From Providencia sneebia DSM 19967 (GTDB taxonomy: Bacteria; Pseudomonadota; Gammaproteobacteria; Enterobacterales; Enterobacteriaceae), in contig NZ_CM001773.1 of the NCBI RefSeq assembly GCF_000314895.2, positions 2,613,444-2,647,403 of the forward strand: DNA of 33,960 nt. Direction: 5' to 3'. Below the pieces are notes generated by a model. That model was not told the DNA's origin. It searched no databases and saw only the letters and a program-made list of their open reading frames with translations. Position numbers and translations under genes: made by a program. Below, one piece after another: positions 13,647 through 22,419 of this stretch (within the stretch, counting starts at the first letter, position 1; the number at the start of each line of letters is the position of its first letter).

Positions 13647-13671
13647 AACTCGCAGGGATGCAATAAGAGGA
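13647..13671 (+). promoter_or_regulatory. Second candidate CsrA-binding site, before the DUF3846 gene
   Basis: CAGGGATG followed by AAGAGGAA repeats the pattern upstream of 13308: AACTC-CA-GGATGCAA, then a second GGA in the ribosome site. It matches the CARGGAUG core of the CsrA consensus. Confidence 0.45.
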
Positions 13672-13678
13672 ATGAATA

Positions 13679-13975
13679 ATGGCAATTATTTTACATGCAA
13701 ATAATAGTACAACAATAATTACACCTGAATTTGGTAACGAGTTCATGCTAGCCGAGCTCCAAGAGTATGTTGGTGGGTATATTCAAACAATTGACTTCAA
13801 TGAGCCTGTGATAATCGATGGGACTGAGTACTCCACTATTGTTATTGATGAGGATGGTAAACACAAAAAATACCCAATAAACACAACTGCAACACAATAC
13901 GCTAAGAATGAATTATTTGATGACGACTTTTTGGTTGGCGATGTTATTTTCTTGAAAGATGGGGAAATTTCTTAA
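13679..13975 (+). CDS. DUF3846 domain protein
   Basis: The 98-residue product carries LQEYVGGYIQTIDF, IDEDGKHKKYPINTTAT and DFLVGDVIFLKDG. This is the DUF3846 pattern (Leu-Gln then VGG, DEDGK, N-x-x-AT and VGD). The family is found in phages and mobile elements and has no established biochemical role; it is sometimes linked to antirestriction modules. It has AGAGGAA upstream and follows the MazG-like gene. Confidence 0.72.
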   Translation: MAIILHANNSTTIITPEFGNEFMLAELQEYVGGYIQTIDFNEPVIIDGTEYSTIVIDEDGKHKKYPINTTATQYAKNELFDDDFLVGDVIFLKDGEIS

Positions 13976-14005
13976 TAAAAACCGATAAATTTAAAAGGTT
14001 AAGTG

Positions 14006-14251
14006 ATGGATAAATACGATAAAGAACAAATGAAACTTGGCGTTCTGTTCGCACGTAATCATTTAATTGGTGCTTATAGGGCTAATTTCATTGATTGTGA
14101 TTTAAATGAATTCGCTAAGTTTATGGCGCTGCTCTCTCACGTAGCAAAAGAATCAATCGATATAGAGTTAATGATGGCTGATGTTCTTGCGTGTAATGAG
14201 CAAGCTGAAGAATGGATTAAGTTAATTTTGGAGAAAAACAATGAAATATAA
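14006..14251 (+). CDS. Hypothetical early phage protein (81 aa)
   Basis: ATG at 14006 has AAAAGGTT upstream. The product is a helical, soluble protein (MDKYDKEQMKLGVLFARNHL, then DCDLNEFAKFMALLSHVAKE). No family recognised. It overlaps the exonuclease gene by 11 bases, indicating coupled translation. Confidence 0.6.
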   Translation: MDKYDKEQMKLGVLFARNHLIGAYRANFIDCDLNEFAKFMALLSHVAKESIDIELMMADVLACNEQAEEWIKLILEKNNEI

Positions 14252-14810
14252 AAACTTAATGCTAGATCTAGAAACCATGAGCAATAAAGGCAATGCCGCT
14301 ATTGTTTCTATAGGTGCTGTAGCTTTTGAACCTTCAACGGGTGAGATTGGCCCTACTTTTTATACTGTGGTTGACTTAATAAGTTCTGAACGTGCTGGGC
14401 TTCATATTGATGCCGATACGGTGCTTTGGTGGATGAAGAAAAGTAGCGAAGCTAGAGCAGCTATCATTGCTGATGGTTGTTGGCTAGATGAATCGCTGGG
14501 TGATCTAAACCTTTTTGCAGAAAGAGTGTTAACTGATGACGTTCAGGTGTGGGGTAATGGCGTTGATTTTGACAATGTTATTTTGCGTAACGCATATAAT
14601 GCAGTCAATTTAGAACCGTTCTGGAAACGTTGGAACAATCGCGGTGTTAGAACGATTGTAGAACTAGGACGCAATACGGGTATTGATCCTAAACGTACAC
14701 TTGCATTTGAAGGTGAACCTCATAACGCTTTAGATGACGCCATTCATCAAGCCAAATATGTATCTATTATCCACCAGCATTTAATTAAACCAGTTAACGA
14801 CGATATCTAA
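14241..14810 (+). CDS. DEDDh 3'-5' exonuclease (phage exoribonuclease/RNase T-like)
   Basis: The 189-residue protein starts MKYKNLMLDLETMSNKGNAA, with Asp9 and Glu11 of the first DEDD motif. VWGNGVDFDNVILRNAY carries the second Asp, and EPHNALDDAIHQAKYV the His/Asp of the third motif. This matches the phage 3'-5' exonucleases annotated as Rv2179c-like or exodeoxyribonuclease VIII-like. Its substrate could be single-stranded DNA or RNA during recombination. It lies in the leftward recombination block with rdgC and before xis-int. GGAG precedes the ATG. Confidence 0.85.
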   Translation: MKYKNLMLDLETMSNKGNAAIVSIGAVAFEPSTGEIGPTFYTVVDLISSERAGLHIDADTVLWWMKKSSEARAAIIADGCWLDESLGDLNLFAERVLTDDVQVWGNGVDFDNVILRNAYNAVNLEPFWKRWNNRGVRTIVELGRNTGIDPKRTLAFEGEPHNALDDAIHQAKYVSIIHQHLIKPVNDDI

Positions 14811-14846
14811 TTTTTAAATCTGTATGCGGCAGATGTGGAGGTAATT

Positions 14847-15071
14847 ATGTCTATTAATAGCATGGGTAAATTGATGAAAGCCAGCAAATGGGCTAGGCGT
14901 GAGTTTGAAAAAGATTCTATACCCACCCCAAAGACATTAAAAAGATGGGTAACCAATGGGGTTATTAACGGAAAAATTATAGATCAGTCGGTCTGGATAT
15001 TTTCAAGTGAAAAAATGGGTGTAGCCTCTTCAATCTCAAATCATGTAAATGCTTTGATAGAGGAACAGTAA
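14847..15071 (+). CDS. xis: Excisionase-like protein (Xis)
   Basis: From ATG 14847 (after GTGGAGGT) the product has 74 residues: WARREFEKDSIPTPKTLKRW and VTNGVINGKIIDQSVWIFSS. This is the small winged-helix layout of DUF1233-type excisionases, in which a helix-turn-helix is followed by a wing with GKI. Xis bends attachment-site DNA and directs the integrase to excision. Its stop directly precedes the int ATG (TAA-ATG), so the pair is translationally linked. Confidence 0.8.
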   Translation: MSINSMGKLMKASKWARREFEKDSIPTPKTLKRWVTNGVINGKIIDQSVWIFSSEKMGVASSISNHVNALIEEQ

Positions 15072-16253
15072 ATGGCAGCAAGGCCAAGAAACAGGCAATA
15101 CAGACACTTGCCTGACTTTCTCAACTTCGACAAAACCCGCCAGCGTTACGTGCTAACGCTAATAACAGGTAAACGAAAAACCATAGGCACCGACCGTGCC
15201 TATTCAATCGCTGTTGCGCGTGAATATAACCTAAGAATGCGCCCAGAAACCGCTATTAGCTTGAATGGACTAATTAATGAATCAGGTGGACTAAAGGGCG
15301 AAGGTGAAGCTTTATCCGTTCACATGGATAGATTAATGCAGCGCATAGTTAAAGATGAGCAGCCAGCGAAAAGCACCCTATCCGATTGGAAAAAAGACAT
15401 TGAACGCATAAAAGAGTTTTTTAGTGATGTTGCTTGTTGTGATATTACTCTAGAGCATGTTAACGATTATATAAACCATTACCACGCTGATGGATCTGCA
15501 AATGTTCAGAATAGAAAAGTATTATTCTTGAAGAAAATATTTAGCTACGCAATGGATGAATCATTAATGCTTGATAATCCGGCCACACGCAAGAAAATGC
15601 GAAGATTGGAAGGAAAACAAAGAAAGCGTCTATCATTTGAAAACTTTATTAAAATACGCAATTTTGCTGAACCCTGGTTACGTACAGCTATGGATCTGGC
15701 TTTACAGACAACACAAGCAAGACTTGAAGTTTCCAGAATAAAATACAATATAAAAAAACCAAAGGAAGGCGTTTGCGGTTGTGTGTGGCTTGACGTGCCG
15801 GCAAATGGCATCTATGGAACGTTATATATCCACAGACAGAAAGTTAAGGATAAAGAAGCGGCTCACGTTGCTATTCCCATTGGTGATGAATTAAAGCGGA
15901 TCATCGACGAAAGCAGAGATAATATTGCCAGCCCTTATGTTGTTCATCGGCTCCCAATAAAAAACAGCAACCCGATCAGCTCAGAAGTTCAGCATCCTAC
16001 TCAGGTTGTACCCAGCTATCTAAGTCGTGCATTTTCAAAAGCAAGAGATAATGCTGGAGCCTATGCCGAATTACCTCAGGAACAGCGACCCACTTTTCAT
16101 GAAATAAGAGCTTTGGCGGCACACTTGTTTGAGAAATCAGGGGTAGATCCTCAGGCAAGAATGGCGCATAGTGATGCGAAATCAACTAAGATTTACACAC
16201 AAGATCATGTTGATTGGGTCAGTGTACCACACGCCGAAATTAAGGTGGGATAG
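15072..16253 (+). CDS. int: Tyrosine integrase
   Basis: The 393-residue recombinase has an N-terminal arm-binding region (RNRQYRHLPDFLNF, KRKTIGTDRAYSIA), a core-binding domain (about 85-190) and a catalytic domain. The catalytic set is visible: Arg217 in QARLEVSR, His343 and Arg346 in HEIRAL, His366 in MAHSDAKST, and the nucleophile Tyr375 in KIYTQDH. The family is lambda/HK022-like. It would insert the phage into the tRNA-Pro gene, since its stop is 130 bases from a core identical to the 3' part of that tRNA. The stop is followed at once by a copy of the 11-bp arm-type repeat. Confidence 0.95.
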   Translation: MAARPRNRQYRHLPDFLNFDKTRQRYVLTLITGKRKTIGTDRAYSIAVAREYNLRMRPETAISLNGLINESGGLKGEGEALSVHMDRLMQRIVKDEQPAKSTLSDWKKDIERIKEFFSDVACCDITLEHVNDYINHYHADGSANVQNRKVLFLKKIFSYAMDESLMLDNPATRKKMRRLEGKQRKRLSFENFIKIRNFAEPWLRTAMDLALQTTQARLEVSRIKYNIKKPKEGVCGCVWLDVPANGIYGTLYIHRQKVKDKEAAHVAIPIGDELKRIIDESRDNIASPYVVHRLPIKNSNPISSEVQHPTQVVPSYLSRAFSKARDNAGAYAELPQEQRPTFHEIRALAAHLFEKSGVDPQARMAHSDAKSTKIYTQDHVDWVSVPHAEIKVG

Positions 16254-16264
16254 TGGTGTAAAAC
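16254..16264 (+). repeat. Arm-type 11-mer, left copy
   Basis: TGGTGTAAAAC just after the int stop repeats the motif found three times on the other side of the att core. It is a likely Int arm-binding site. Confidence 0.5.
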
Positions 16265-16382
16265 GGCTTGTAACTCATTGATTCATATAATGCCAAAATA
16301 ACCAATAATCCACTGTTTCCCTATACAGTCGAATCAATCATAATAACATCAAAATCAATAGGTTATGTTTTAATTGTATATA

Positions 16383-16430
16383 GTCATGGGGTGTCGGGGG
16401 TCGTAGGTTCAAATCCTATCATGCCGACCA
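16383..16430 (+). other. attP: attP core: 3' half of a tRNA-Pro gene
   Basis: The sequence from GTCATGGGGTG through the T-loop GGTTCAAATCC to the encoded GCCGACCA end matches the anticodon-to-3' part of tRNA-Pro(GGG) (proL in E. coli), with paired changes in the T-stem. No 5' half of the tRNA is present upstream, so this is the phage attP copy that restores the tRNA on integration, not a tRNA gene. Confidence 0.85.
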
Positions 16431-16444
16431 AAATTCCATAAGAA

Positions 16445-16471
16445 AACCAACCTGTTAGGGTTGGTTTTTTT
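16445..16471 (+). terminator. Terminator carried behind the tRNA part
   Basis: AACCAACC (16445-16452) pairs with GGTTGGTT (16459-16466), followed by T-rich bases to 16471. After integration it would terminate the tRNA-Pro transcript. Confidence 0.75.
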
Positions 16472-16487
16472 GTACCTGAAATTTGCT

Positions 16488-16520
16488 TGGTGTAAAACTG
16501 GTGTAACTCTGGTGTAAAAC
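16488..16520 (+). repeat. Three abutting 11-bp repeats, arm-type Int sites
   Basis: TGGTGTAAAAC, TGGTGTAACTC and TGGTGTAAAAC lie head to tail with no spacer, about 58 bases right of the tRNA core. A fourth copy lies on the left arm at 16254. Tandem arm sites for the Int N-terminal domain are expected here, as in the lambda P' arm. Confidence 0.65.
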
Positions 16521-16554
16521 CCCGACTATAAAAAATTACTATTTCCCACTTTAA

Positions 16555-17997
16555 TTATAGCAATGCATCATTCTCACCGAGTCTATATTGCTCGCGCTCT
16601 GCCTTTTCTGCTTCCTCTTTCGCCACTCGCTCCGCTTCAATTTTAGCTAGTCGCTGTGATTCAGCTTTCTTGATGTTGTAGATGGAATTCACGGGCATTT
16701 CGACGCGCATGTCAATCCAACGAGAGTCAGGAACGTCACAGGGTTCGTAATTGTCGAAATAAATTGGCTGGCCGTCCTCATCAAGGTGCTTAATGCGGTT
16801 GTTCTGGAAACGCTCCGGCATATCTGCATTTTGCTGATGAAAGACAAATAGCTCGATATCACCGTCTTCTTTGACGTTGTAGTCAATAATGACCATGTTT
16901 TTACCGTTGTGGTCTTGCGGAATAACAAAGCCATTATTGATTCCCCATGCCCCGTCTGCATTAAAACCGACAACACCTTTTATTAGATAATGACCGATGC
17001 CGAGTTTTTGCATGGTCACACCCTCGGATTCGTCGTTTGTCTCAATGCTCTCGGCAAAAACTTTAACAATCGGGGAAGCGGCTTTTAAGTTACCGTTTGA
17101 GTCTTTTGTGGTGTTGCCTGTGCTGTATTGCATGTTCCACTTCACACCAACAGAGCTACCGTCTGATTTTACCTTCCGATAGTAGATATTCGGTGTGCTA
17201 AATGACCGATATTCTTGAAGTGTGTCGTTGTTTGCTGTCGGCATACAAATCAGTGTCCCTGCCTCAGTAATGGGATACTCATTATCAACGGTCGCTTGGG
17301 CTGAGTATGGCTGTATCCAGTACCCAAAACTTGTCACCGTTGATAATTTTGGATTTGACGTTAGAATTTGAGGCGCGCCCAGACCAAAATCACCAACCTG
17401 CATGAGTTTCCCTGACTTATCAGGTAATTCATGCGTGTTATGATAAGCCGCCCCTTTTTGACGAGATAAAATTTCTGGCTTATTTTCACTGGTTCTTAAA
17501 ACAACGCGAACATCTGTTGTGCCGACTGTAACTTGTTCTTTAACGGTGATATTCCCAACATCTCCCCCCGTTTTATTAAACTTCCCATCTAACAGCCTAT
17601 CTTGCTCTTTTGTTGTACGTAGCTGTTGCGTTGTCCCATCTGGCAACGTCACTGTAATTGTGCCAGTTTCTGTCATCCAACGATTCAAAATGTCGCTGAA
17701 CTGAACATTCGCATTATTCATCGCAACAATCTTGTTGGCTGCATCTGAAACCGAATTCACCATTGTTGTCAGGATGTTGTAAGGGACATTTTTTGTTGCT
17801 GCAGGTACGGGAAAGCTGAGGGTCATTTCTGTATTACTTTGAATTGATGCAATACTGTTGATATAAATTGTCGAGTCGTTTTGAATTAAAATCACTTGCT
17901 CTGCTGAGACGAGCGAATTGTTATCTTTCCACTTGGTATTTGTGCCGGTGACTTTGTTGCTATTGGCTGTTGTGGTGATTGTGCCGACGTTGTACAT
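16555..17997 (-). CDS. Tail fibre / receptor-binding protein
   Basis: The start is ATG 17997 after GGAGAAT, giving 480 residues (the longer frame adds 13 with no ribosome site). The N-terminus (MYNVGTITTTANSNKVTGTN, QVILIQNDSTIYINSIASI) resembles the attachment domain of siphophage tail fibres. The middle (SFGYWIQPYSAQATVDNEYP, EAGTLICMPTANND) is a knob-like domain. The C-terminal region has INNGFVIPQDHNGKNMVI and IDMRVEMPVNSIYN and ends in a short charged helix. It is the last late gene, next to attP, and separated from J by a weak terminator. Such genes vary among phages and set host range. Confidence 0.8.
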   Translation of the reverse strand: MYNVGTITTTANSNKVTGTNTKWKDNNSLVSAEQVILIQNDSTIYINSIASIQSNTEMTLSFPVPAATKNVPYNILTTMVNSVSDAANKIVAMNNANVQFSDILNRWMTETGTITVTLPDGTTQQLRTTKEQDRLLDGKFNKTGGDVGNITVKEQVTVGTTDVRVVLRTSENKPEILSRQKGAAYHNTHELPDKSGKLMQVGDFGLGAPQILTSNPKLSTVTSFGYWIQPYSAQATVDNEYPITEAGTLICMPTANNDTLQEYRSFSTPNIYYRKVKSDGSSVGVKWNMQYSTGNTTKDSNGNLKAASPIVKVFAESIETNDESEGVTMQKLGIGHYLIKGVVGFNADGAWGINNGFVIPQDHNGKNMVIIDYNVKEDGDIELFVFHQQNADMPERFQNNRIKHLDEDGQPIYFDNYEPCDVPDSRWIDMRVEMPVNSIYNIKKAESQRLAKIEAERVAKEEAEKAEREQYRLGENDALL

Positions 17998-18024
17998 AGA
18001 TTTGATTCTCCGAAATTTGGACGT

Positions 18025-18044
18025 AAAAAACCGCAATTAAGCGG
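18025..18044 (-). terminator. Weak terminator after J
   Basis: CCGC/GCGG with an A/T loop followed by U6 on the minus strand. A short stem, possibly leaky. Confidence 0.5.
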
Positions 18045-18063
18045 CTTGATTGAATTGATGACG

Positions 18064-21000
18064 TTAACTTTTGTATACTAGACATTGTGCTGGAGTTTTG
18101 TGGATCAGCTCGTAACCCGATACATTTCCGACTATTTTGTATGAAATCACGGCAGTTTCGTTCGCATAAATAATACCTGCACCAGAGGTTGTTCCGCTGG
18201 TAATGGCGTAAGTTTCATATCTATCCCCACCGCTAGCACTCTTTATCCCGGTCACTGACGACAATGGATTAAACGAAATAATCACTCTGTTGTTTATTTT
18301 CACCTCAACACGCCAAGATATTTGACTAAATTGAGTGGATTCATTTGTTGATATTGTTAGCGCCGGAATGACTAACGTACGCTCAAATTCTTCAGCAGGT
18401 AATGTGATTGAACCATCGAAAGGGATCGAATGCACTCTAAGTACATCCCCTTCCATTTTGTTAGCATAAATTGTTCCCTTAAAAATACCATCCGCGCCGT
18501 CAATGGTTCCTCTGAATGTCGCATTATTGAATTCAGCGTCTCCCTCTTTGTCAATACGCCAGCCTTTCTCTCCTTTTTTGTACTCGTTCGACTCAATGAC
18601 ATTACCAATTTTGGCATTTGTAATAGCACCATCTTTGATTTTGGCTGTGTCAATCGATCCATTTTGAATAAAAGCATCACTCAAAAAAACTTGGCCATTC
18701 ATGATTGCGAATGGTGTGACGAACTTGCCATTGATATTATTGAAGATAATAAATTCATCAGCAGCAAAAGCGATTTGCGTGACAACTTCGCCATTTTTCA
18801 CCTCTGCATTCATCATCATTTTGACGTCGTAGTATTGGCCGTTATGTAACACCCCCGCTTTAATACTAAAATAGGCTTGAGAATTCCCGTTCTGATCGAC
18901 TGATGTTTTCGCGCGCTGCTCAATCGCGGCTTTTTGGTCTTCGAACTCCGCTTTTGTTAACTGACTGAAATCCGCTAGCGCTTGTTCATTATCGCTAATG
19001 GCTTGTTTATTATCACTGATTGACGACTCTGCTTGACCTATCCGAGTTGATAAATCCGTGTTCACTTTCGCAATCGCCTGGTCTTGCTTCGCAATAGCTT
19101 CTTTCTGAGTGTCAACTTGCGCTTGTGTTTTGGCTAGATTTTCATCTGTTGCGCCAAGTTTTGCACTAAGCTGTTCGTGACTTTTTGCAATAGCTTGCGT
19201 GTTGTCAGCAAGCGTTTCATCAATGCGAGTCAGTCGTGCATTCACTTGCTCAAACTGCGAATCAAGCTGGGTGAATTTTTGCGTGTACGCTTTATCGTTA
19301 TCAACAACAATTTTGTTGGTTTCACGAATAGACGCTTTGGCACGTAATAATTCCGTACCCTGTTGATTTTGCTGAACAGTCAGTTGCAAGGTGGTTTCCG
19401 CACTGGTGCTATCGGTATTCGCTTGCGTGTGTTGCACGTTTGCAATTGATGCTTCGTTATCTTCAAAGCGTGATACTGCTTGCTCTGTCTTTTCTGTCAG
19501 TGTTTCATCCAGATTTGCAATAACGATTTTTTGTTCATCAATACTGGCGCTGATTTTTGATAATTCGCGCCCCTGATTATCGATGTCACTTTTTAGCTTT
19601 TCATCACCTGACTTAATTTCAGCGCGCAATTGTTCAGTGCTTTGAGCTATCGTTTTGCCTTGCTCTGCTTGAACTTCATCAAGTTTAACAATAGCCCCTT
19701 CCGCATTATTGAATCGCGCATCAATTTGCACACCCATTTCTGCACGGGCTTTAGATTCATCCGCAACCGCTTTTTCATTCTTCGTGATACGTGCTTCTGA
19801 TTTAAGCGTTCTATCGTGAAGTGAGGTATGCTGCGCAGAAAGTTGCATCACGGATTCTGCAATAGACATTTGACTGTCTGAAAAAGCCGTACTGATTTGG
19901 TTGATATAGGCGCGCTGATACTCAAACTCAGCCAGAGTGACCTGTTCAAATTTAGCCTGTGACTTCTCAAGATTGGCTGTCGCTTCTTCATTTGTCGTCA
20001 CTCGAGCCGCAATTTTGCCTACGCCCTCATTGGTGGTATTTAAATCCGCGCGAACTTGGCTCATTTGCTGCGCAAAAGCTTCATTCGTGGTGGCTAATGA
20101 TTGCTGTAAGTTGTATACATCAGCACCAACAAACTCAAACTGACTAGAAACTTGCGATTGATAACGCGCAAAGGCTTTTTGATCATCAATGATTATTTCA
20201 CGAATATCGAGAATTTCAGCTTTTCGAGTGCCTTCCTCCTCCATCAGACGGAAAGTGACCTGATTTAAGCTAATCGCATTCTGCATTACCGCTTCAGAGA
20301 CAATACTCACATCTGTATTCAGCTGTAACACTTTGTTATCGATGTTTAGCTGCTCAAGTTCAATAACTTCGATTTGCTCTTTAGTGAGGTCGATTTGATC
20401 TTGGAATTGCTGGCCAGCTTCTTTGGATAAGAAGTTGTTACCAAGTTCATCCAGCATATCCTTAGGTGTGCCACTGGCTTGTCCGACTGCTTCAACAAAT
20501 TGTGACTTGCCATAACTGTTAACCGTACGAACATAAAAATAATAATCAGTATCAGGCTTAAGATTATCTTTTGTCCAAAACTGACCTTGGCCTTGTCGAT
20601 TGGCTTTGGTTGTGACCTCAATATCGTGTGTGCTGGCCAGTTTCTTATCGCTGAACCAAAATTCGAAGGTGTAGCCATGTTGAGCAGACTCGCCAGCATG
20701 CGGAATGGCGGTTAATGAGAACATACCGCCTTCAACATCAATACTGACTGGCTGTGGTGGGGCTTGGATATCAAAATCAACAATAGCCGGTTGTGACATT
20801 GCGCCAGCAGCATTGATAGAGCGTACCTCAGCACGATAAGAGCCACGCACCAAACCTGATAAGTCAACTCTATCCTGTGGTACTTGAATAGACTGGATCA
20901 CCCTGCCACTTTCAAGAATGTTTACCGTGTTATAGCGAACATCTGCAGCCGCTGATTGCCAGCTCAAATACCCTTGAACAACTTCACCTATGTTTGTTGG

Positions 21001-22419
21001 TACAAAAGTCAGGTTTAACGGTGGTGCAACACCGCCTGTAGGTAATACAGTGAATGGAGGTCGAACAAACGGCTTGCCGACAATATCTTCATAAATATAA
21101 GCACCGTCCTCCTCGAGGAGAATATCAACGCCCTCCTGAGGGTGAAATTTCCATTCAGCCACGCGAAACTCAAGATTTTGAATACCAATGTGCGGCAAGT
21201 TTAATAAAATCACATCCCCTGGTCGGTAGGCATAACCGTCCATATTCATTTTTAATTGAATACGACGACCCGCACGCTTTTTGCGTAGATACAGATTAGA
21301 GAGACGCGCAGCTTGATATGGACTAGTAACAAAGCGATAGTCCATATTTTCTTTGATTTCTAAACCGTCCTCATCAACCCATTCATCAACAATAACCGGT
21401 TCAAAATCGGTTTTAATGTACTGTTGTTCAGCATCAACAAACGTGCCGTAAATCGCATTGGTAGCATCACGAAGCGCAAGTTCAGGCGTAATAGTGACAG
21501 TATCAATCAGTTGATTGGGTTCGATGCGTAAGACAGCAGGACCATTGTAAGCCTGCATTAAAATACCGTGTTTCCCCGCAACATAAGTCGGTTCAGCCGC
21601 GATACATTTATGCATGTGATCAAGCACCGATGCTGGCGACTCGGAAAGCTCATAAGCACCGTTGATGGTGTAGCGTGGCTCGGTCTCACCTTCAGGTGTA
21701 GTCACTGGCTCGTCGCATAAATCAGCAGCAACCTTGAATGCATCAAAATCAATATCTGAATCGGGTACACTTAAATAGCTACGATAAAAATCAAGAATGA
21801 CTAATGCCCCGTTATTGCTCCACACCGTTTTATCGGTGCGCGGATCATAAATCTGCTTCCCCCATACTTCGATTTTGACATTAGGAACACCGTAGGGAAA
21901 CTTTTCAGCGTCGTATTTGAGCGTTAACCTTAACCACGCCAAGCCATCACCTATCATGTCTTCTTTCCAGCTAGGCGCATTTTTCAGCATGTACGGATCG
22001 CAGTCAGTGCGGCTATTATGAAATTCGTACTCCGCTTTATCGTTAAACGTTTCAATCAAATCATCGTTGAGCCAAATTTTACCAACGCGGTCTACTTTGT
22101 GTGCTGCAATCGCAATCACCATAAAGAGCCTTTCGTTTTCTGTTTGATCGCCCTTTTCTTCTTCAGCGAAAAACAGCAAACCTGAACACACTGTTTTGCC
22201 GACAATGATTGTTTCTGGTGCAACAGCAGAACGTAATATTTGCTTGCGTTCGGATTGGTCGCGGTAGTTCATTGACGGTAATTTATCTTTGAAGATCATC
22301 GAGCCAGCCGCTTGAACAGCAATACCTGCCGCAATTAAAGCAGTACCCAATCCACCAGTAACAATAACACCCGCAACCATCAGGCCAGCAGAAACGATAT
22401 TGGTGACTGTCTTACCCAT
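18064..22419 (-). CDS. J: Tail tip host specificity protein J
   Basis: At 1451 residues this is longer than lambda J (1132). The first 430 residues are the hub/phage-tail domain (MGKTVTNIVSAGLMVAGVIV, then KIWLNDDLIETF, YGVPNVKIEVWGKQIYDPRT). Fibronectin-like segments follow (about 460-650). A long helical region (about 660-1170) carries many Gln/Glu/Ala heptads (ATTNEAFAQQMSQVRADLN) and coiled-coil repeats. A DUF1983-type domain (about 1172-1320, with SIKAGVLHNG, FLSDAFIQNGSIDTAKIKDG, GIFKGTIYANKMEGDV) and a variable receptor-facing end complete it. J assembles at the tail tip and binds the receptor. The enlarged coiled coil would lengthen the central fibre. Confidence 0.92.
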   Translation of the reverse strand: MGKTVTNIVSAGLMVAGVIVTGGLGTALIAAGIAVQAAGSMIFKDKLPSMNYRDQSERKQILRSAVAPETIIVGKTVCSGLLFFAEEEKGDQTENERLFMVIAIAAHKVDRVGKIWLNDDLIETFNDKAEYEFHNSRTDCDPYMLKNAPSWKEDMIGDGLAWLRLTLKYDAEKFPYGVPNVKIEVWGKQIYDPRTDKTVWSNNGALVILDFYRSYLSVPDSDIDFDAFKVAADLCDEPVTTPEGETEPRYTINGAYELSESPASVLDHMHKCIAAEPTYVAGKHGILMQAYNGPAVLRIEPNQLIDTVTITPELALRDATNAIYGTFVDAEQQYIKTDFEPVIVDEWVDEDGLEIKENMDYRFVTSPYQAARLSNLYLRKKRAGRRIQLKMNMDGYAYRPGDVILLNLPHIGIQNLEFRVAEWKFHPQEGVDILLEEDGAYIYEDIVGKPFVRPPFTVLPTGGVAPPLNLTFVPTNIGEVVQGYLSWQSAAADVRYNTVNILESGRVIQSIQVPQDRVDLSGLVRGSYRAEVRSINAAGAMSQPAIVDFDIQAPPQPVSIDVEGGMFSLTAIPHAGESAQHGYTFEFWFSDKKLASTHDIEVTTKANRQGQGQFWTKDNLKPDTDYYFYVRTVNSYGKSQFVEAVGQASGTPKDMLDELGNNFLSKEAGQQFQDQIDLTKEQIEVIELEQLNIDNKVLQLNTDVSIVSEAVMQNAISLNQVTFRLMEEEGTRKAEILDIREIIIDDQKAFARYQSQVSSQFEFVGADVYNLQQSLATTNEAFAQQMSQVRADLNTTNEGVGKIAARVTTNEEATANLEKSQAKFEQVTLAEFEYQRAYINQISTAFSDSQMSIAESVMQLSAQHTSLHDRTLKSEARITKNEKAVADESKARAEMGVQIDARFNNAEGAIVKLDEVQAEQGKTIAQSTEQLRAEIKSGDEKLKSDIDNQGRELSKISASIDEQKIVIANLDETLTEKTEQAVSRFEDNEASIANVQHTQANTDSTSAETTLQLTVQQNQQGTELLRAKASIRETNKIVVDNDKAYTQKFTQLDSQFEQVNARLTRIDETLADNTQAIAKSHEQLSAKLGATDENLAKTQAQVDTQKEAIAKQDQAIAKVNTDLSTRIGQAESSISDNKQAISDNEQALADFSQLTKAEFEDQKAAIEQRAKTSVDQNGNSQAYFSIKAGVLHNGQYYDVKMMMNAEVKNGEVVTQIAFAADEFIIFNNINGKFVTPFAIMNGQVFLSDAFIQNGSIDTAKIKDGAITNAKIGNVIESNEYKKGEKGWRIDKEGDAEFNNATFRGTIDGADGIFKGTIYANKMEGDVLRVHSIPFDGSITLPAEEFERTLVIPALTISTNESTQFSQISWRVEVKINNRVIISFNPLSSVTGIKSASGGDRYETYAITSGTTSGAGIIYANETAVISYKIVGNVSGYELIHKTPAQCLVYKS

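Noticed and set aside
16383..16430. A complete tRNA-Pro gene
   Set aside because: Only the anticodon-to-3' part is present; upstream bases do not form the acceptor or D arm, so it is the att core.
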